DNA of 64,000 nt. Source: Lanius collurio. Taxonomy: Eukaryota > Chordata > Aves > Passeriformes > Laniidae. Positions within the stretch are counted from its first letter, which is position 1. Each line of letters opens with the position of its first letter. Of this stretch, positions 56,449 to 64,000 are shown one piece after another. The notes under the pieces are model-generated. The model was not told the origin of the DNA. It saw nothing but the letters and a program-made list of their open reading frames with translations, and did not search any database. The stretch is from contig JACBWW010000020.1 of assembly GCA_020086605.1 (NCBI GenBank), positions 14,255,205-14,319,204 on the forward strand. The letters are read 5' to 3'. A program made the position numbers and the translations under genes.

Positions 56449-57370
56449 AAGAAGTTGCGAAGAAGTAATGCAGCCTTTGCAAGCACAGGGACTGCTGCTG
56501 TTGGGTGTCACACTGATGTGCTCTGTGGCTGTGGAGTCAGAGCTGTTCCTGTGGGTGAGTTGCCCTTGAAAAGTATGGGGTCTCACTTGAGATTGCATTT
56601 CCCAAACTTGGATCACACTTACAAAGGAAGTGTAAAACACTCCACACTCGACTGCTCTGCCTAATTTGTGCATTATGTGTTCAGAGACAAGTAAAAGAAC
56701 TGTATTGGGACAAAGGTACTCAGTATTATAAATGACATTTTACCTTTATGAAGTTAACTTAGTTAACAAACAGTGGCTGCATTCCACTGATAATAATCAG
56801 ACTAGCTCTATAAGGCAGCAATAAGCCTGAGAAGTAAGAGAAGAGTAATACTTACTAAAGAGGATCCTTGAAAACATCTGACTGCTTACTACTTCCATGA
56901 GCAATGAAAATAATAAGAAGAATTTTATTAGATATCAAAATACAGAGGTTTTCTAAAAATACACACAATCTACCTGAACTTACACTGCATATTTGTATTA
57001 GTAAGCTTTAACTATGGTAGATAAAACTAGTACTAATTAGGCTAATTGAAGATCAGACAGTCCCAGGTAGCTGAATTATCTGTGAAGAAAGCAGAATGTT
57101 TTCAGCAGTATCATCAATAACTTCTGCACATAAAATTCTCAAAATAGTGTTCTACTAAAGTATTCTTCAGAAGGAAATATTTATTGTCAGCTTTTTGCTC
57201 AGCAAGTGTAAGTTGGACAAACTGATAATAAAGTTCTGATTGTAAAATTAGCCATGTATAAAATGTAAAGACAAGTTTGTAATTTAAAATGTATTTACAC
57301 CATTGACATCACTAATTATTTAGTAGCACGCAAAAAAATTACCAATAAACTGTGTGTTTGAAATGTTGTC
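56449..57370 (+). other. SHISA3: Probable SHISA3 3' UTR
   Basis: The AT-rich sequence after the SHISA3 stop shows no further coding potential. Two canonical AATAAA hexamers lie at 57227-57232 and 57344-57349. The second is followed by a GT-rich stretch typical of a downstream element, giving a 3' UTR of about 0.9 kb. The exact cleavage site is inferred, not seen. Confidence 0.55.
57344..57349 (+). terminator. Candidate SHISA3 poly(A) signal AATAAA
   Basis: A canonical hexamer about 900 bp after the stop, followed within 10 bases by TGTGTGTTTG, which resembles a GU-rich downstream element. An upstream alternative is at 57227-57232, followed by TTCTGATTGT. Either could be used. Confidence 0.5.
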
Positions 57371-60300
57371 TCATCAATATCACTCTGTACAGCTAGTGTT
57401 TGTTGAATTTGGTTGGTGTAACTATTTTGTATTTTTTCCTGTTAAAATAGTTTATTCTGCTGTTTAAAACGATTTACAACTTTAACTGCACCTGTTGTGC
57501 AGATTTAATATAATATAAAATTCTGAGTATATAGCAAACTAATAGATTCATTTATGTCTTTTACATGCAGCTGCGGTGAAGAAGTGTTGAAAACGACACT
57601 GATTAGTTGGGTATTTTAGATTAAACATCCTGCACTAGGAATAAATTCTGTTTGCCCTTCTACATTCCTTCACCTAAGTAAACCAACAAACCAAATGGAA
57701 GAAGAAAAAAAGCATCTAAACCAAATACATGCAGTAAGCAAATGGAAAATACACAAGAAAAAAAAATGCAGTCATTAAAGGGCTTCTCTGTATACTTATT
57801 TTTGTGAAAAAACGAAGTAATTCGGTGGGCCAGAATCTACAATATCAGCGGCTGAGCTTTCCTATTTTATCAGCCTCAAGCTCCCCGTGTGTAGGTTCTG
57901 TTGAAGTACATTATAGCTGACCTTTTTAACAAGTAGTTTAGAAAAGCTTCATTGGCTCAAGAGTTGAATAATTTTTTCGTAGAAAACATCTAGCGATCAG
58001 TAGTGAAGACAAAAATATTTTGAAATAACCCTTTTAATATGGTTTTTATTGCACAATTAGCATTACAATCCAGAAATTACTGCTGGAAATACAGTTTCTA
58101 AGCAGAAAGACGAGTTCTATACAACGATGTTTAAAGTAACAGGTTCCAGCTTGAATGCTGTAATCATTAATTACCACCCAAATCATGATACACAGCTGTG
58201 TATATGTTTTGCAAGATATTAAAAATTAGATTTTGAGTATTCTGGAAATTAATTAAAAGTTAAGTGTTTTAGCCTGTAATTTTATTTTAGAAACAGTCTT
58301 CAAGGAAAGGGACAGGAAAATTTTTTGCTTGCCTTTAGTGAGGTTTCATAGGACTCTTCACTGCGTATTTTGAATAGCTATGAAATGTGGGACTGTTTGT
58401 CAAGTAACTTCTTGGAAAGATCATTGAATATTGCAAGAGGTATCAGTTGTCTTGTTCAGAAGCACACAGTGAGATGCGCTGATCACTCCTGTATACAGCA
58501 GAAACAGCAAACTAATTAAACTGTATTTTTTTACAAATTATAATAAGACTCCAATTAGAAGACATCTTTACCTAGTAAACCAAGGCAACACAGACTCATT
58601 CTGGAAGCAGAAACTTGACCACTTTTAACTAAGAAGGGGCATTTTATGTTCCTTTAAAGAGCAGTTATTTATGAGAGCCACTGACACAGGTGGTGAGTGG
58701 CTGAAAGTCGGTGTTTTCCTCAAATAAAGGCTGCACACAGCAAACTGGTGAATTTGGCCCAGTCAGTGCCTGTTACCATTTGGTGCTGTACAGGCCAGGC
58801 TGCTTCACTGTGATGGTCCAGAGGGCTCTGCAGTCAGTTATTACTGTTTTAACAGGCAGACAGATTTTTGCTACGCTTGCAGACAGCCTTAGATTTAAAT
58901 GACCATACAGCCTAAGGAGAGCTGTGAAGTTTGCCATGTAGCATGAAACTCAGCCTGGAAGGAAAGACCCCTCTGAGCCACCTCCTTTATTCCCCTGATG
59001 CTATATAATGGGTTTGTCCTCATAGAATAGCTGAAGGACTTGACACACAGGAATAATTTCATTGAGTCAGACTCACATAAGTCTGTAAGTTTATAGGGTG
59101 CTAAGTACTTCACAGATCAGTAGCCAGACTCCAACAAATCCTGCAGATGTGGTTCTTAGGGTGGGAAAGATCAGGTGTAGTTAAAATAGTTGTACTGGGT
59201 TACCTGTAAAACAGTTGAGGTGGGGATTATGCACCATCTGCAAATAGATAGACAAAGTAGACTCTGTAAATTAAAAAAAACAAAACCATTATTCTTCATA
59301 TAGTTACAGTAGCAGTGACCTATATAGCTGAAGGGAGAGGAAAGGAGGTGGCCAGAATACAACCCATGGATGGAAATGCTGTTGCCTGTGCCAGTAGTTT
59401 CTGACCCAGATGGATTTGATGTGCAGGCGAGAATGCTGGATTTCCTTGCTAATGGAAAGAGCTTTTTGGCACTAGATACTCCTGTGATTTATAGGAATAG
59501 GAAATTTTCCTAAAACTTGCAGACAGAACAGAAATGACATTGTGATAGCACTTTAATGACTAATGAAATGGTTTGAAGGGCTGGATGTATGCTTGAACTG
59601 AAAGCAACTGCTTGCTATCAGAAGTAACATTTACAGGCAGTACTTGCTTCGCTGCCATGTTAACAAAGCAGATTTAACTATTTTGAAATTCTGGACTTAG
59701 TTCATACTCCTTTTACTAGTGCTACACCAATCTAAAATCAAAATGAAAGAATATTCATACTCATTAAATTGTCATTCACACATGATGCAACAAATGCTTT
59801 GATTGCCATTAACTGGTAATGACTTAGATCAAGCCCAAGTCTTCTGTGGATAATGTGCAATAGAGACATGCCATTTGTTTCGTGCTTCTACATTTTGGGA
59901 TTTCTTAAGTGTGTATCACCAAGACGCATCACGACTTTCCAGTGCTAGGAAAAACATTACAAGTATTTGCAAGAATGTCTGAAGGATTCTGTTTGAAACT
60001 AGGTAAGCAGTACAGTATGTGGCTATGCAAACTCATGGATTATTTGTAATACTAATCCCACTGGAATAAAAAAAAAAAAGTGACAATTTCAGAAGTATTT
60101 TGTCATTACTGCTCAGTTACAGCTTGCCATAAGGACATTAATGAACATTAAGGAGATGAAGTTGGTTTTCGGTGCTGTTTTGCTGCCTATTGCAATGTGC
60201 TGCCTGGATTTGAACTCCTCTGAACAATACATCTGCTTTTGAGGGAGCCACTGCTCCACAATAACACGTAAAGTTTTTTACTCACAATTACACCGAGGCT

Positions 60301-61019
60301 GTAATTCCATGCTATCCTGTTTTCATTAGCAAAGGCAGACAAGGAAATGCCTTTTTGTTCTTCTTGTTCTTTACATCTATGACTTGTGCAAATTCAGGGG
60401 GCTGTGGTGTAAATCAGGCCAGTGAAATAATTTTAGCTTAAAAATAATGTTTGGTGTAAGGAAGGAAAGGATCTGAGAGGGAGCCTGGATCAATATAAAC
60501 TGGATTATAAACAGAATAATGTCAATGGCCTCATGACTGCCAGTGTAATAGAGGTGGTAAAATATCATGAGGTGGAATATTCTTAAACCAGCTCTGCTAC
60601 TACAGACTGGATCTTCTGAAACTAGCACCATCTAAGATGTATCTATTATTGTACCTGCTTGGACAGAATACAAAATAAATTCATTGTCTAGTGTATAGAT
60701 ATAAATCAGTCACCTATTTACAATCAAAACTCAGCTAAGGTTTGGATATATGGTTTTTTTTCAGTGGTGGGCACTGTTAGAGGAAAGAAATACCATCTAC
60801 TATCAAAGCCAAAGGATACAGTATTTTTCCACTGCTGTCTGAAAAGGGAGGTGACATATACTACTTTTTCAGTTTACTTAAAAAAAACGTAACTCTATGG
60901 TATTTGTGAAGTACTATTTCTGGTATGTCTCATTTTAAAGAATTCAAACCCAAGAATGATGAGATATGTTTTCCTCTGAAAGTAATCCCTAGTATTTTCA
61001 ACCAATCAAGTCAACAAAG
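57371..61019. other. Intergenic DNA between the SHISA3 3' end and the candidate convergent gene
   Basis: AT-rich; no exon, RNA gene or transposon hallmark recognised. Additional distal SHISA3 poly(A) sites are possible in this stretch but not supported. Confidence 0.6.
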
Positions 61020-61040
61020 CTGCTTAATTTAATGGCAAAG

Positions 61041-61046
61041 TTTATT
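61041..61046 (-). terminator. Candidate minus-strand poly(A) signal
   Basis: Reads TTTATT on the plus strand, AATAAA on the minus strand. The sequence just beyond it on the minus strand (about 61022 to 61000) is rich in G and T (TTTGTTGACTTGATTGGTTG), as expected for a downstream element. Confidence 0.4.
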
Positions 61047-62365
61047 CATTTTTTAACAATTAAAAGACAAAACATTTAAAATTTGCAGTTCAAAACATGC
61101 ACATTCACCAAATGCCAAATGACGTTTAACACTGCATAGAACTGAATGTGTTACTAAAAGAACTATTTAAAAAACACAGTGCATTTAACATCCAGTTAAA
61201 ACTAAACCTGAGAAACTACCATAAACACCAAGTCAAAAAATCTTCATTCATGCAGCTTCATAATTTCCACAACAGTTTCAGCAGTAATGGCTTAGTGGAG
61301 CTGTAAAACCTCACTTTGTCTTGAATGCAAATTTTGCTGTTTCACACTGACCGCTTTCTGCAGCGGTTCATACATATCAAACACTGAAAATTGTAACGAA
61401 AAATTATGTTGAAGTAGAAAAACAATATTAACGCTTTTATGGCTTCTATGCTACATTAAAGAAACACCATAAAATATGATTAAAAAATAACCAAACTTGT
61501 TCTGGTCACAGCTTTGCAATTACAAATCACACTCTACATGGAAATACTTTTATTTCGGTCTCAACGCTCCAAAGTGCCCAACTTTGCACATCACTGCTCG
61601 GATGAGCAGTCCTTACCCTCACAAGCAGTCCAGTTGAAGCCTATATGAGGAGTGGTTTGCATAAGCAGGAACCAGGTTTGGAATGCTAAAATATTCCTTT
61701 GTTTAATAAAGGTCTATTGGTTAACAGCAGGGAAACTGGGGGAGCGAGGGCAGAGGGAGGGAAGGAGAAACTCATTTGTTGAGTTCTGTTACCAGTGAAA
61801 ACATCCAGTACCAAGGAAGCTGAACTGACAAACTCATTTGCTTACACAGCACTAGCTTCTCAATATATTATGAGCAGACTTTCAACGAAGGCATTAAAAA
61901 ACAGAGATCAACAACCACCATGCATTGCCTCAGAACACTTAGAAATAGTGCTTCATGCAGACAGAATCATAAATTCATCAGAACTACAAGTGCTTTTATA
62001 CAATACACAGAAAAAAAAAAGGGAAAAAACTTTTCTCCTTAAATTTAACACATATTCCAAATTACTCATCATTCAAGATGGGTTCAAATGTCATGATATA
62101 CGTCTTAAGACACTTAATGCTCATCTTTGTAACAAGGTGAACTTTATGGATGCATGTGGACATATAGGAATCTTCAGCTATCTCTTAGTGTTTCAAAATA
62201 TTTTATTTATACTTTTATACAAATAGAATGATGAATAAGTATAAATCTGTTGAAACTGCTTTGCAAAAATATGTGTAAAATTAGGAAATGGCAAGAAAAA
62301 TTTCCAGATACAAATTGTCAACAGGTTTGTTAAAACTTGTTTCCAGTTACTCTTTTGAATAATTT

Positions 62366-62395
62366 TAATATATATATATATGTATGTATATATTT
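62366..62395. repeat. Short (TA)n / TATG tract
   Basis: Alternating TA with two TGTA interruptions, inside the candidate minus-strand 3' UTR. Confidence 0.85.
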
Positions 62396-64000
62396 AAAAA
62401 TAATCAAGAAAAAGTATTTATATAAGATACCCGATTTTTTAGTGGCACAAGTTGAACTTTTAGATGGAAATTTTAATACTAACTTGCAGTGCACATGAAA
62501 CAGATGGAAAAATCCATGTGAACCCCGTATTAATACACTTTTGAATTTTCAAGCAGTAATAAAAGAGGCATTGTTATGAGCATTTCTGCCTAAACTGTTT
62601 TTTTTCCTTTAAACAAACATCAGCAGAATCCCCTTATTTTAACAGAGACATGACATACTAACAGGATGGTAATAGATTATATTACTGTGTACTTAACATG
62701 AAAATAAAGTGCATATTGTATACTTGGCCTGATTTAAAAATGGGCACACATAGCTAAAATAATCTTATATTTTAAAATGGAATAGTATGAGCAATCAAAA
62801 TCCACTGGTTTTGCCACATTTGTCTTTTTTGCTATTTTTAAGAAGTGGTATATTTCAACCAGTAATATCAGAAGAAGTACATAGACAGGAGAAAAATTAA
62901 TCAAAAGGAATAAAAAAAATGTACTTTGCAAAACACTACTTCAAATTCTGAAACGGTGTAAGGATGAAATGCTGTGATAAGATTATCTTACAAACCTTTA
63001 AATTAGTCTAAATTTAGGATCTTAGAGCTGTTTCAGTCACTTTCTTCCTTTTTAAGGTAGTTAAATTTGGGATATACTGTGTGTTGTTTTCCTCAAGCTG
63101 TATTACAGTGGTGAAACAATTTTATTTCATAGGAAGAATGAGAGATCATTTAAATATCTTACTGTATATATTTTACAATGTATTCTAATCCTTATTTGCA
63201 AAATTTGCAAGGAAACCATTTAGAACAGAAAAAACCTGCCCATAAAGAGAATACATATAGATTAATTTTATAGGAGTTAAGTAGACTGAAACATTATAAA
63301 GGAGCAACAGTGTCATGGTTAATTTCAGAAATGTTTTGAAGTCGGTCATTCTCCCTTGGATGACAGAAAATAGGGTTCCCCATTTTAGGAAAGGGGCATG
63401 CCCCCAAATATTTTCTTGCCTTAGGTCAAGTGATTTGGCCCTCCCATATTGATCCATCTATTTATCTATGCCTGAAATGGCTTTTCTGAGGGCAGTCCTT
63501 GTCTGCATGCCTGACTGGCAGTACTGTTTCTAGTGGGATACGTTCCCTTTGTCCTTGTGCCTTCTGTTTAAAGATCTCTCTGGGCAAGTGAGAGGAAGAC
63601 ACTGCGTAACGTGCATATGAAATGCAGACTGCCTTCCCAGTGGCACACCTTCCTAAATATGTACTTTCATACAGTGCCTTTTGCTGGGCCTTCTCTCCGT
63701 ATTTTTAAGTTTCTCTTAGAGTGGAGCATAAGAAACTTGGATAGTGAGATTAATTGTATGTTAAGTGTTTAGCCAGATGGAAGGCAAGGAGGTAAAGTCA
63801 CCTTTAGTAAGTATACAACAAATGAAGGAGGGCAGAGAAAAGATGGGACTGGATGACTTGTCTTGATCTGAGAGAAAAGAGGAAATACTTAATTTAACAG
63901 ATCATTGGGGATATTGTTGTTCTGCTTTTCCATCTGGTTGATCTCCATTGAAAGAAAAAATGAGATCATTCCTATGTAATGCACAAAAAGTTAATTAACA

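Larger units (their letters stand above)
61020..64000 (-). other. Candidate 3' UTR of a convergent minus-strand gene (ATP8A1 by synteny)
   Basis: This AT-rich, largely repeat-free stretch lacks convincing exons on either strand. On the minus strand it ends with AATAAA (plus-strand TTTATT at 61041-61046), followed by a GT-rich element (reverse complement of about 61000-61022). That is the layout of a polyadenylated 3' end. In other vertebrates ATP8A1, a P4-ATPase flippase with a long 3' UTR, lies tail-to-tail with SHISA3. No ATP8A1 coding residues are visible up to 64000, so identity rests on gene order alone. A plus-strand open frame at 61795-62226 lies inside and looks like chance. Confidence 0.35.

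Noticed and set aside
61795..62226. 143-codon plus-strand open frame
   Set aside because: Biased, Lys-rich translation without a domain, lying antisense inside the candidate minus-strand 3' UTR; most likely chance.

Overview
This is a window of vertebrate nuclear DNA, almost certainly from a bird and probably a passerine or other neoavian. Four things support this. It contains an intron-split Shisa-family gene with a CpG-island first exon. It carries several CR1 retrotransposon fragments, including antisense and 5'-truncated copies. It carries long terminal repeats (LTRs) that resemble avian endogenous retroviruses. It is otherwise AT-rich, gene-poor intergenic sequence. There is no bacterial gene architecture, no operon and no CRISPR array. 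The assembly has one single-base N (6624) and one run of exactly 400 Ns (54476-54875).

Layout. Positions 1 to about 54,100 are a gene desert in which I find no convincing coding exon. It holds a compound (CAA)/(AAT) microsatellite (8142-8221), an A/C-rich tract (9293-9425) and a GGGAGA-type purine tract (10869-10934). Repeats in it are a CR1 reverse-transcriptase 3' fragment (14908-15619), a solo LTR with apparent target-site duplication (17846-18547), a short CR1 3' tail (20046-20113), an old CR1/L3-like remnant (24291-24435) and an internally deleted CR1 (29760-30160). Next come an isolated CpG-rich block (30165-30475), an internally deleted ERVL-like LTR (30591-30749), an LTR-like segment near 36200-36740, a minus-strand LTR (40981-41541) and an antisense CR1 3' end (47211-47462).

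The only protein-coding gene I can support is SHISA3 on the plus strand. Exon 1 is 54878-55172, the intron 55173-55996 and the coding part of exon 2 55997-56448. They join to 248 codons plus stop. The promoter and 5' UTR lie in a CpG island interrupted by the 400-N gap. A candidate poly(A) signal lies at 57344-57349.

The right end (about 61,020-64,000) looks like the 3' UTR of a convergent minus-strand gene. From the vertebrate gene order BEND4-SHISA3-ATP8A1 that gene would be ATP8A1, but no ATP8A1 coding exon is visible here, so this is inference. I found no novel multi-gene system. The most interesting points are the orphan CpG island, the masked SHISA3 5' end with a possible extra upstream exon, and the structures of the LTR and CR1 insertions.
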